The position numbers and the translations under genes are program-made. 8,861 bases of DNA from Lysobacterales bacterium (GTDB taxonomy: Bacteria > Pseudomonadota > Gammaproteobacteria > Xanthomonadales > SZUA-36), in NCBI GenBank assembly GCA_030637665.1, contig DAOWGA010000041.1:1-8861 (forward strand). The letters are read 5' to 3'. Positions 1-6,074 of this stretch are shown one piece after another (within the stretch, counting starts at the first letter, position 1; each line of letters opens with the position of its first letter). The notes under the pieces are model-generated. The model ran no database searches and was not told where the DNA came from. It saw only the letters and a list, made by a program, of their open reading frames with translations.

Positions 1-13
1 CGGTCCATTTTTC

Positions 14-58
14 CGCTCTTTTTCGTTAAATAGCGGTGCTATTCGCCTCAAAAGAGCG
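14..58. repeat. Nested inverted repeat (possible RNA hairpin)
   Basis: An outer arm CGCTCTTTT (14-22) pairs with AAAAGAGCG (50-58). Inside it, AATAGC (29-34) pairs with GCTATT (38-43) around a GGT loop. The two arms are separated by six unpaired bases on each side, so the structure is symmetric. Beyond one mismatch, T-runs and A-runs (8-12 and 59-63) could extend the stem. It lies downstream of the last visible minus-strand gene. Neither strand has a clear T-run after the stem, so a classic intrinsic terminator is not supported. It could be an RNA processing or stability element, or a leader structure of a gene further left. Confidence 0.5.
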
Positions 59-115
59 AAAAACTGTCCTCACTGTGCCATTTTCTCGCTACGGATATTT
101 CTACCGCGCAGACTC

Positions 116-1108
116 CTAGCGGATGAAAAATCCTTCCTGCAGTGGATCATGGGGATCGAGAACAAATCTGTGTTCACCGCTGATGTGCGCGCTGCCGGTA
201 ACCTCCGGAATGACAGCGCGCAGCCCGCCGACGGTGGTTTCCCTGACGCAACGGACGCTGAATGAGGTGCCAATGATACTTTCGATATGCAGAGCCTGGT
301 CGAGGCCAATCTCGCCGCGAGAAAAATGAATGGCGGCACGGCCACTGACCCCGGTACCGGTCGGGCTGCGATCCAGTTCCCTTTCAGCAAATACACAGGC
401 ATTCCTCGAGTGGCCTGGCAATTCTCCACCACGCACAAAGATCGTGCCGTATAGAAAATTCAGTTCTTCATCACCTTCCGGGTGGTGGATGGAATAGTGT
501 TGATTAACCTCCTGCGTGATCTGCTGCCCGAGTTCTACCAGACGGGACGCTTCTCCGCTTACCAGTTCGAACCCGAATGGCTCTGCATCAACGTAGGCAT
601 AGAATGCACCGCCAAAAGCAATGGTCAGATCCACCTCCCGGCCGTCGATGTTAAGAGAACGCCCCTCTTCCAGTACGAACGAGGGCACATTCAGGAACGA
701 GACGGATGTGATTCTGCCCTTGGCGTCCCGGTTTGCCCGTGCAGTAATGCGCCCGGCGGGCGAGTCGATTCGAATGGCCCGCGGATCTTTCACCTCGAAC
801 AGTTTATGTTCCAGCCCTGCGGTCACCATCGCGATGATGCCGTGGCCACACATTGTGCTGTATCCCTCGTTGTGCAGGAAAAGCACGCCCACATCGCCAT
901 CCGTGGTAACCGGTTCCGTCAGCACGGCGCCATACATGTCCGCATGGCCACGCGGTTCCAGCATCAGGAATCTGCGGTAGCGATCCAACTCACTTTTCAT
1001 ATAGCGGCGCTTTGCCAGCATCGATTCACCGGGAATATCCGGCAGACCACCCGTCACGATTCGCAGGGGCTCACCCGCGGTGTGATAATCCAGCGTGGTG
1101 ACGCGCAT
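116..1108 (-). CDS. Probable trans-3-hydroxy-L-proline dehydratase (proline racemase family)
   Basis: This 330-residue cytosolic protein has the full-length proline racemase fold. The first active-site motif is intact (MCGHG, Cys87). The second, which reads SPCGTGT in racemases and epimerases, is SPTGTG here, putting Thr250 where the second catalytic cysteine should be. A Cys/Thr pair is the known signature of trans-3-hydroxy-L-proline dehydratase (EC 4.2.1.77; human L3HYPDH type), which removes water to give pyrroline-2-carboxylate, later reduced to L-proline. Other family landmarks are HTAGEP (9-14), EPRGH (51-55) and FGGAFY (165-170). The ATG overlaps the stop codon of the upstream epimerase gene by one base (TGATG), so translation is probably coupled. 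It is the last gene of the operon visible here. The family call is near certain. The reaction is inferred from one diagnostic residue and from context; an epimerase-like paralogue with altered activity is the alternative. Confidence 0.83.
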   Translation of the reverse strand: MRVTTLDYHTAGEPLRIVTGGLPDIPGESMLAKRRYMKSELDRYRRFLMLEPRGHADMYGAVLTEPVTTDGDVGVLFLHNEGYSTMCGHGIIAMVTAGLEHKLFEVKDPRAIRIDSPAGRITARANRDAKGRITSVSFLNVPSFVLEEGRSLNIDGREVDLTIAFGGAFYAYVDAEPFGFELVSGEASRLVELGQQITQEVNQHYSIHHPEGDEELNFLYGTIFVRGGELPGHSRNACVFAERELDRSPTGTGVSGRAAIHFSRGEIGLDQALHIESIIGTSFSVRCVRETTVGGLRAVIPEVTGSAHISGEHRFVLDPHDPLQEGFFIR

Positions 1109-2145
1109 CAGGTCACCGTGAATCCTTGCCAGAAAGGGTCATCATCCGGGTCCACCGTGATCACGTTATGTCCGTAAATACGCGCCCAGCCTTCGATGCT
1201 CGGAACGATGGCTGGGTAATCCCCGACCCGGGTCTCGGCCTCCACCCTGCCGGTGAACTGGCTGCCTATGTAACTTTCATGCACGAACACATCACCCACG
1301 GAAAGCTCACCGCGAGCGGCCAATTGAGCCATCCGTGACGAGGTGCCGGTGCCGCAGGGCGAACGGTCAATGGCGGCATCGCCGTAAAAAACCGCGTTGC
1401 GGGCATCCGATTCCGGATTGAGTGGCTTCCCTGCCCACAACAGGTGCCTCATGTGTGACAGGCGATTGTCATCGGGATGAGTAAAGCTATAACGTTCGTT
1501 TATCCGCTCCCGCAACACAGGGCTGAGCCGGATGATGTCCGCAGCAGTCAAGCAGGCCAGGTCCTGGTAAATTTCCTGTGGTTCGACAATCGCGTAGAAA
1601 TTACCGCCATAGGCAATGTCAAAACTGAGTTTGCCCCCCAGTTCCGGACAGTCCACCTCAAGGCCGCTGGAGTGCAGGAATGATGGCACGTTGGTGAGAC
1701 GGACAGATCGAACTTTACCCTGCTCCTCGGTATAGCTGACGGAAACCTTGCCTGCTGGTGTCTCGAGATCCAGACGCCCGGGCGTGCGCGGTTCAACCAA
1801 CCGGTGCTGGATGGCGATGGTCACCGTACCTATTGTTCCATGACCGCACATCGGCAGACAGCCTGAAGTCTCGATGAACAGCACTCCGATATCGCAATCG
1901 TCGCGATTGCTCGGGTACAAAATACTCCCTGACATCATCGCGTGGCCCCGCGGTTCGAACATCAGGGAGGTCCTGATCCAGTCGTATTCGGCCATGAAAT
2001 GCTGCTGACGATCGAGCATGCTGTCGCCTTCCAATTCCGGCCCACCCCGGTAAATCAGGCGTACCGGGTTTCCGCATGTGTGGGCATCGATACAGTGGAA
2101 AGTCTTTTTTCTGAGGCCAGACGAATGAGGTGTTTTATCGCCCAT
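1108..2145 (-). CDS. 4-hydroxyproline 2-epimerase (proline racemase family)
   Basis: This 345-residue protein of the proline racemase family would interconvert trans-4-hydroxy-L-proline and cis-4-hydroxy-D-proline (EC 5.1.1.8), the first step of bacterial hydroxyproline catabolism. Both catalytic cysteines are present: Cys100 in MCGHGTIG and Cys264 in DRSPCGTGTSSRMA. The stretches HTCGNPVRL (22-30), EYDWIR (53-58), FIETSGCLPMCGHG (90-103) and YGGNFYAIVEPQE (179-191) match, as I recall them, the Brucella/rhizobial hydroxyproline epimerase type rather than the shorter Pseudomonas LhpA type. The start codon follows the regulator's stop after one base (TGA-A-ATG) with only a weak ribosome site, suggesting re-initiation. 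The N-terminus carries about 12 residues more than the Brucella protein as I recall it, and no later ATG fits better. Proline racemase activity is the main alternative. The deaminase and dehydratase neighbours favour hydroxyproline. Confidence 0.88.
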   Translation of the reverse strand: MGDKTPHSSGLRKKTFHCIDAHTCGNPVRLIYRGGPELEGDSMLDRQQHFMAEYDWIRTSLMFEPRGHAMMSGSILYPSNRDDCDIGVLFIETSGCLPMCGHGTIGTVTIAIQHRLVEPRTPGRLDLETPAGKVSVSYTEEQGKVRSVRLTNVPSFLHSSGLEVDCPELGGKLSFDIAYGGNFYAIVEPQEIYQDLACLTAADIIRLSPVLRERINERYSFTHPDDNRLSHMRHLLWAGKPLNPESDARNAVFYGDAAIDRSPCGTGTSSRMAQLAARGELSVGDVFVHESYIGSQFTGRVEAETRVGDYPAIVPSIEGWARIYGHNVITVDPDDDPFWQGFTVT

Positions 2146-2146
2146 T

Positions 2147-2806
2147 TCAACTGAGCCGGTCTACGTTCGCGACCAGACGTTCCAGAACCGCGATGATTCC
2201 ATCGGAGGCTTTTTCTGCGCCCCTGAATTCCCTCCTGGCGACCAGCCGGGCCATTTTCGAGTGTGCTGAAATCGCATCGGACAATTGCATCCGTTCGCGG
2301 TAAAAATACCAGAATCGACGGCAATGACTGCGCAATGGCGCTACCGCAGCCGCTGCAAACGGGTTGCCTGAGCAGGCGTCCAGCAACTCATCCAGGTCGT
2401 GATCGAGCCTGACAAACTCATCGAAGCTGTCGTAGGAAATAGTGAGATCCCTGGCGATGGAGGCAAGGCCGCCTCGCTGCTCATCCCTGGCATTCAGAGA
2501 TGCGCGGTAAACGATCAGGCGCTCCAGGGGTTTGCGGGCTTCCAGGATGTGCAGCATGTCGGAACGGCTTACCGGCGTCACCAGCAAACCCTTGCGCGAA
2601 ATAACGTGAAAAAATTCCTGGTTAGCGAGTCTTTGAATCGCTTCACGAACCGGAGTCCGGCCCAGTCCGGTCATCTCGATCAGGTCGCCTTCTGAAATCA
2701 TCGAGCCTGGCGGCAGAGCCAGCGTCACCAGCTTATCTTCCAGCAACTTGTAGGCCTGTTCGGCCAGGCTATCCGGTCGTACTGCATCCTGTTTGGCAAC
2801 ATTCAT
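2147..2806 (-). CDS. GntR-family transcriptional regulator, FCD type
   Basis: A 219-residue DNA-binding protein, probably the local regulator of the hydroxyproline genes. The N-terminal winged helix-turn-helix spans about residues 14-78, with the GntR signature LPPGSMISEGDLIEMTG and GRTPVREAIQRL (31-60). The C-terminal effector domain (about 84-212) is all-helical and fits FCD. The FCD metal-ligand pattern is unusual: Asp135 is followed by DLDELL where D..FH..L is typical, so Asp139 replaces the usual histidine. His161 and His182 remain, and Asp202 sits where the last histidine is usual. The ATG has a good ribosome site (AGGTG, 2815-2819, 8 bases away). The gene lies between the deaminase gene (37-base gap) and the epimerase gene (1-base gap), so it is probably co-transcribed with its targets. 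The ligand, perhaps a hydroxyproline or a pathway intermediate, is inferred from context only. Confidence 0.85.
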   Translation of the reverse strand: MNVAKQDAVRPDSLAEQAYKLLEDKLVTLALPPGSMISEGDLIEMTGLGRTPVREAIQRLANQEFFHVISRKGLLVTPVSRSDMLHILEARKPLERLIVYRASLNARDEQRGGLASIARDLTISYDSFDEFVRLDHDLDELLDACSGNPFAAAAVAPLRSHCRRFWYFYRERMQLSDAISAHSKMARLVARREFRGAEKASDGIIAVLERLVANVDRLS

Positions 2807-2843
2807 GAGATTTTCACCTGATTATTTCAGCGTCCTCAATAAA

Positions 2844-3743
2844 TCAGACCCGGGGCCGGTTCTCGAGTGCATCAGCCAGGATCCTTTCCACGGCGGATGC
2901 TTCTTTCTCGGTCAACTGGAGACGCGGGGCACGAACCCTGGCACTCCCGACGCCCATCAGGGCCTCAACCAGCTTGATCTGCTGCACGAACTTGGGACCG
3001 ATATCCAGGTGCAGCAAGGGCAGAAACCATTCGTACAACTCCCGCGCCTCATTCCACCGCCCTTCATCAGCGAGTTCCCATAAACGGACCGTTTCGCGCG
3101 GGAAGCCAGCAACCAGACCTGCAACCCAGCCAACTGCACCCAGAGTAAAGCACTCAAAGGCCAGGTCATCCACACCACAGAAGATCGCCAGCCGGTCACC
3201 CAGGCGTTGCCGGATTTCAGGGATACGCCGGGTGTCCGCGGCAGATTCCTTGACTGCCTGAAACTTCGGGTTGTCCGCCAACCGGGCAATATCATCCGGT
3301 GTAATGTCCGTACCATAGGCTATCGGGTTGTTGTACAGCATGATCGGAAGCGAAGTGGCCGAGGCCACGTCTTGCAGGAAAGTAATGGTTTCACGCTGGT
3401 CACTGGGATAGCGCATTGGCGGTAACAGCATGAATCCATCTGCGCCGGCGTCTTCCGCCGCGGCTGCAAATTCTTTGGCATCCCGCGTCGACGATTCGGC
3501 GATGCAGGCAAGCAGCGGCCGCTCCCTGCGATCAGCCCGTGCAAAAAACTTCACCATTTCCAGTTTTTCGGCGCCGCTCAGGGTGGAGGTTTCGCCCAGG
3601 GAGCCGAGTATGATCAGGCCGTGAACCCCGGCATCCAGCTGGAATGCCAAATGTTTCTCCATGGCGGGCCAGTCAATTTCGTCAGTGGCAGTAAATTTTG
3701 TCGTCAGGGCTGGAAAAACCCCACGCCATTGCAAGTCAGTCAT
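2844..3743 (-). CDS. DapA-family lyase, probable pyrroline-4-hydroxy-2-carboxylate deaminase
   Basis: A 299-residue class I aldolase-type TIM barrel of the dihydrodipicolinate synthase / N-acetylneuraminate lyase family, at usual family length. The Schiff-base lysine is Lys165 (AVKES), the conserved tyrosine is Tyr137 (MLYNNP), and the carboxylate-binding motif is GSLGET (47-52), where true dihydrodipicolinate synthases have GTTGE. In the 4-hydroxyproline pathway a member of this family deaminates and dehydrates pyrroline-4-hydroxy-2-carboxylate to 2-oxoglutarate semialdehyde (EC 3.5.4.22). The adjacent epimerase and the C-terminal stretch AVGWVAG...LYEWFLPLLHLD, which as I recall resembles rhizobial deaminases, support that role. 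The ATG at 3743 is chosen because GGAAG lies 7 bases upstream; the reading frame also extends to a GTG at 3788 without a ribosome site. It is the first gene of the operon. Other possible roles are sialate-type or 2-keto-3-deoxy-sugar aldolase. Confidence 0.78.
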   Translation of the reverse strand: MTDLQWRGVFPALTTKFTATDEIDWPAMEKHLAFQLDAGVHGLIILGSLGETSTLSGAEKLEMVKFFARADRRERPLLACIAESSTRDAKEFAAAAEDAGADGFMLLPPMRYPSDQRETITFLQDVASATSLPIMLYNNPIAYGTDITPDDIARLADNPKFQAVKESAADTRRIPEIRQRLGDRLAIFCGVDDLAFECFTLGAVGWVAGLVAGFPRETVRLWELADEGRWNEARELYEWFLPLLHLDIGPKFVQQIKLVEALMGVGSARVRAPRLQLTEKEASAVERILADALENRPRV

Positions 3744-3750
3744 GTGTTCA

Positions 3751-3755
3751 CTTCC
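3751..3755 (-). promoter_or_regulatory. Ribosome binding site for the deaminase gene
   Basis: GGAAG on the minus strand lies 7 bases before the ATG at 3743. It decides between that ATG and an in-frame GTG 45 bases upstream, which has no purine-rich site in front of it. Confidence 0.6.
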
Positions 3756-3777
3756 GGACGGCTGAATGATATCCGAT

Positions 3778-3787
3778 TGATATATCA
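3778..3787. promoter_or_regulatory. Candidate operator palindrome of the hydroxyproline operon
   Basis: TGATATATCA is a perfect 10-base palindrome. It lies just downstream of the predicted start point of the minus-strand promoter and 34 bases before the deaminase ATG. GntR/FCD regulators bind short A/T-rich palindromes, so this is a reasonable site for the regulator encoded in the operon. A perfect 10-mer can also arise by chance in A/T-rich intergenic DNA. Confidence 0.4.
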
Positions 3788-3798
3788 CAGGGAGACAA

Positions 3799-3826
3799 AT
3801 GATAATCTACTGTCAGGGAAAATCAA
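3799..3826 (-). promoter_or_regulatory. Candidate sigma70 promoter of the hydroxyproline operon
   Basis: On the minus strand TTGATT (3821-3826, 4 of 6 to the -35 consensus) and TATCAT (3799-3804, 5 of 6 to the -10 consensus) are separated by 16 bases. This places transcription start near 3792, in front of the palindrome and about 50 bases before the deaminase ATG. It was found by inspection only. Confidence 0.4.
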
Positions 3827-3841
3827 ATAGAAATTAGCCGC

Positions 3842-3882
3842 AACAGAAAAATCCCGGCCTTGTCGACCGGGATTTTTCTGTT
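3842..3882. terminator. Symmetric intrinsic terminator (bidirectional)
   Basis: A perfect 16-base stem pairs 3842-3857 (ending ATCCCGG) with 3867-3882 (starting CCGGGAT) around a 9-base loop. The GC-rich core is flanked by an A5 run on one arm and a T5 run on the other, so it can act on both strands. It lies 46 bases downstream of the DUF4097 gene's stop codon and upstream of the hydroxyproline promoter. Its main job is probably to end the DUF4097 transcript and insulate the catabolic operon. Confidence 0.85.
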
Positions 3883-3928
3883 CGAAGCCTGAACAGGCTC
3901 TGTTTTTGCCGGGTTTGTTTCCCCGGGT

Positions 3929-4696
3929 TTATTTTTTGGTGATGCGAATGGACCCATTCACGGTATCGAGAGAAATACGTGCCTCGCCGTCACCCAATTT
4001 CCCATCCAGTTCACGCCCCACAAAACCCTTCTCTGGCTCAAGGCCGAAATCTTCCGCATCGATACCACCATTTACGGTTTCCGCGCTGATCCGCGCGCTG
4101 GCGTCAGCCGGCAATCTGATCAGGATCTTGCCATTGACTGCATCGGCTGACACGCGCTGGCTGCCGCCAATTGAATCGAATTCGGCTGTAATTCCACCGT
4201 TCACCGTTTCCAGATCCACGTTTGCGACCAGACCCGAGACATCCAGGTCGCCATTGACCGTTTCTGCTTTTACCAAACCACTGACCGAGGAGATTTCAAC
4301 ACTGCCATTGACGGTTGAAATCGTGTCCAGGTTTGTAGCGGTTGGGACCGTCAGGTCGAAAGAAACGCTTCCACTGCCACTGTCGCCCCAGCTAAACCAG
4401 CGGGATTCGCTCTTGGGGCGCTTGGTCTCGATACGGATATACTCAGAACTCGCATCGATGACCACTTTCAAATCATTCATATATTCCTGGCTTCCCGCCT
4501 TCTTGCGCGCCGTGATCTTGACCTGGTCTCCAGCACCACCAGTGATCTGAATATCGCCATTAATGTTATCCAGGCTGATCCGGCCACCGGAATCGATTAC
4601 AAACGAAAATTCTTCCGTCTCTTTCACATCCGCGATTGCAACTGAAGCCAGCAGCAGAAATGCAACACCCAGGAGTGTTCCTGTTCTCATCATCAT
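3929..4696 (-). CDS. Exported DUF4097-type beta-strand repeat protein
   Basis: This 255-residue protein has no recognised enzymatic function. A signal peptide is clear: Arg4, a hydrophobic stretch (7-21), and a signal peptidase I-like site VAIA|D after residue 22, so it is probably periplasmic or surface exposed. There is no lipobox cysteine. The mature part is a ladder of short beta strands joined by an xxNG turn: NING (44-47), TVNG (128-131, 146-149, 164-167), AVNG (186-189), TVNG (207-210, 245-248). The three central copies are exactly 18 residues apart. This matches DUF4097 proteins, thought to form a right-handed beta-solenoid and sometimes described as putative adhesins; that role is not proven. 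Three tandem ATG codons begin the frame. GAGAGG (4700-4705) lies 3, 6 and 9 bases from them, so starts at 4693 or 4690 are equally plausible. It is monocistronic, between the terminator and the divergent his promoter. Confidence 0.82.
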   Translation of the reverse strand: MMMRTGTLLGVAFLLLASVAIADVKETEEFSFVIDSGGRISLDNINGDIQITGGAGDQVKITARKKAGSQEYMNDLKVVIDASSEYIRIETKRPKSESRWFSWGDSGSGSVSFDLTVPTATNLDTISTVNGSVEISSVSGLVKAETVNGDLDVSGLVANVDLETVNGGITAEFDSIGGSQRVSADAVNGKILIRLPADASARISAETVNGGIDAEDFGLEPEKGFVGRELDGKLGDGEARISLDTVNGSIRITKK

Positions 4697-4751
4697 TTTC
4701 CTCTCTTTAAGACTTGAGAAAGCTCTTCACAACATTTGATGCTCTTAACAC

Positions 4752-4779
4752 GCTATAGGTTTAAAGCAGATACTGTAAA
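4752..4779 (-). promoter_or_regulatory. Candidate promoter of the DUF4097 gene
   Basis: On the minus strand TTTACA (4774-4779, 5 of 6 to the -35 consensus) and TATAGC (4752-4757, 4 of 6 to the -10 consensus) are 16 bases apart, giving a leader of about 50 bases. It does not overlap the his promoter on the other strand; the two are about 40 bases apart. It was found by inspection only. Confidence 0.35.
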
Positions 4780-4820
4780 TTATTTCCGACTGGCCTCATC
4801 ACGATTGTTTATGCAACCGC

Positions 4821-4849
4821 TTGCCCACGAGCCCGTGATGATCTATAGT
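4821..4849 (+). promoter_or_regulatory. Sigma70-like promoter of the his operon
   Basis: TTGCCC (4821-4826, 4 of 6 to the -35 consensus) and TATAGT (4844-4849, 5 of 6 to the -10 consensus) have the ideal 17-base spacer. Transcription would start near 4856, giving a leader of about 30 bases. No histidine-rich leader peptide or attenuator hairpin fits in it, unlike the enteric his operon. Confidence 0.6.
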
Positions 4850-4852
4850 GCC

Positions 4853-4876
4853 AATGTACTAACACGTTAATACATT
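4853..4876. promoter_or_regulatory. Near-palindromic operator of the his operon, TrpR-like
   Basis: Twenty of 24 positions are symmetric, with only two mismatched base pairs, one of them at the exact centre. The core GTACTAACACGTTAATAC (4856-4873) is extended outward by AAT and ATT. It covers the predicted transcription start and ends 8 bases before the regulator's ATG. The outer parts resemble the E. coli TrpR operator GTACTAGTTAACTAGTAC: GTACTA matches on the left and TAATAC against TAGTAC on the right, while the centre differs. Since the first gene encodes a TrpR-fold protein, it is the obvious binding site for autoregulated repression. Confidence 0.75.
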
Positions 4877-4884
4877 AATACAAT

Positions 4885-5199
4885 ATGAAACAACACGATC
4901 AATCTCAGGAAAAGGACCTCAGATCAGCAGCGCGCGCGCTGTCCGAAGCCCTTCTTTGCCTGGAAAATTCGCAGGAAATGCAGCAGTTTCTTGAGGATCT
5001 CTGTACACCTGCAGAGATCGAGGCAATGGTGGATCGGTGGCGGGTAGCACAATTGATAGAACAGGGTTATTCCTACCGCGATATCAGGGAAATCACCGGA
5101 GTCAGCGTCACCACCACAGGCCGTGTTGCGCGCTTCATGGAAATGGGCACCGGCGGATACCGCACTGTCCTCGAACGGCTTGGGAGAAAACAGCAATGA
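4885..5199 (+). CDS. hisR: TrpR/YerC-family regulator, probable his operon repressor
   Basis: A 104-residue all-helical protein of the Trp repressor superfamily, YerC/YecD branch, at normal family length. The dimerisation core covers about residues 12-58, with CTPAEIEAMVDRWRVAQLI (40-58) as the family hallmark. The helix-turn-helix is at 62-85 (YSYRDIREITGVSVTTTGRV), followed by the GGYRTVLERL tail typical of YerC. It is the first gene of the his operon, overlaps hisG by four bases (ATGA), and sits next to an operator-like palindrome. As I recall, comparative genomics proposed a TrpR-family regulator named HisR for histidine genes in Xanthomonadales, so the symbol is by analogy. Histidine as co-repressor is inference. 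No good ribosome site precedes the ATG; the leader there is A/T-rich, and the operator occupies it. Confidence 0.85.
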   Translation: MKQHDQSQEKDLRSAARALSEALLCLENSQEMQQFLEDLCTPAEIEAMVDRWRVAQLIEQGYSYRDIREITGVSVTTTGRVARFMEMGTGGYRTVLERLGRKQQ

Positions 5200-6074
5200 G
5201 CAGACTCAGAGTAGCCATACAAAAATCCGGCCGGCTTTCAGAACGGTCCCTGGATCTACTGAAAAATTGCGGCCTGCAGTTTGCGCGCAGCAAGGACAAA
5301 CTGTTCTGGTACGGAAAGGACTTTCCCGTGGACTTGCTGCTGGTGCGAGATGATGACATTCCACGCCTGTTGCTGGACGGCGTCTGTGACCTGGGCATTG
5401 TGGGTGAAAACATTGCCAGTGAAGTGATGCTTGAACGGAACGTGGGTGATGGCTTGCGCTGCCTCCGCAAGCTCGGTTTTGGTCATTGCCATTTGTCCAT
5501 AGCCGTTCCGGAAGACAAGGACATCATTGACAGTTCACAGCTGGAAGGTAAGCGAATAGCCACATCGTATCCAGAGCTGACGCGTTATCTGCTGGAAGAA
5601 AAAGGTGTCAAAACCGAGATTTTTGAGCTTTCAGGTTCGGTCGAAATCGCCCCCAGCCTGGGAACTGCCGATGCCATATCAGACCTGGTTTCAACCGGAA
5701 CCACGCTGCGCGCAAACCATCTGCGTGAACTCGAAGTAATATTCGAAAGTCAGGCAGCGCTTTACAGCCGAAAGGGCGAGATACCCGGAGACAAGCAACA
5801 GCTCATGGAGCGCCTGCTTGCCCGCCTGGAGGGCGTTATCCAGGCTTCGAAAAGCAAATATGTCATGCTGCATGCGCCACGGGAGGCTCTCGAAAAAGTG
5901 ACTGAACTACTGCCCGGTGTAGAGCACCCTTCCATCATGCCGCTGGAAGGATCTGACCGCATCGCCATCCACGCAGTTTGTGGTGAAGCGGTTTTCTGGG
6001 AACACCTGGAAGCACTCAAGGCGGTTGGCGCCTCAGCAATCCTGGTGCTCCCTGTAGAGAAAATGCTGTCTTGA
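5196..6074 (+). CDS. hisG: ATP phosphoribosyltransferase, long form
   Basis: It catalyses the first and committed step of histidine synthesis, joining ATP and PRPP to give phosphoribosyl-ATP (EC 2.4.2.17). At 292 residues it is the long, hexameric, histidine-feedback-inhibited form, close to the 299 residues of E. coli. The N-terminus RVAIQKSGRLS (5-15), RDDDIPRLLLDGVCDLGIVG (51-70), KRIATSYP (119-126) and the PRPP-binding stretch DAISDLVSTGTTL (159-171) are conserved. The C-terminal ACT-like regulatory domain covers about 215-292 and ends in the typical GASAILVLPVEKM. No HisZ partner is needed for this form. The ATG at 5196 is chosen over upstream in-frame ATGs because it matches the family start and has GGGAG (5182-5186) 9 bases upstream. 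It overlaps both the regulator gene and hisD by four bases. Confidence 0.97.
   Translation: MSRLRVAIQKSGRLSERSLDLLKNCGLQFARSKDKLFWYGKDFPVDLLLVRDDDIPRLLLDGVCDLGIVGENIASEVMLERNVGDGLRCLRKLGFGHCHLSIAVPEDKDIIDSSQLEGKRIATSYPELTRYLLEEKGVKTEIFELSGSVEIAPSLGTADAISDLVSTGTTLRANHLRELEVIFESQAALYSRKGEIPGDKQQLMERLLARLEGVIQASKSKYVMLHAPREALEKVTELLPGVEHPSIMPLEGSDRIAIHAVCGEAVFWEHLEALKAVGASAILVLPVEKMLS

Noticed and set aside
6..8. Minus-strand ATG preceded by GAGCGG, possible start of another operon gene
   Set aside because: Only eight bases of coding sequence would be in the window, too little to support a gene.
482..1177. Long plus-strand open frame of 231 codons
   Set aside because: It lies antisense to the dehydratase gene, shows no domain-like composition, and the minus-strand frame has clear family motifs.
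3744..3788. GTG-initiated 15-residue N-terminal extension of the DapA-family protein
   Set aside because: It has no ribosome site, overlaps the candidate operator, and the family normally starts near the chosen ATG.
3886..3905. AGCCT-GAAC-AGGCT hairpin followed by a T-run on the plus strand
   Set aside because: No plus-strand gene lies upstream of it, the stem is only five bases, and the nearby 16-base symmetric stem is a far better terminator.
4826..4837. Small inverted repeat CACG-AGCC-CGTG between the his -35 and -10 elements
   Set aside because: Four-base arms are expected by chance; the adjacent 24-base palindrome is the stronger operator candidate.
4850..4884. Histidine leader peptide or attenuator before the his genes
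   Set aside because: The leader is about 30 bases, with no run of histidine codons and no terminator hairpin.
5037..5195. 53-residue upstream extension of HisG in the same frame
   Set aside because: It runs through the regulator gene in another frame, does not resemble HisG, and the ATG at 5196 matches the family N-terminus.
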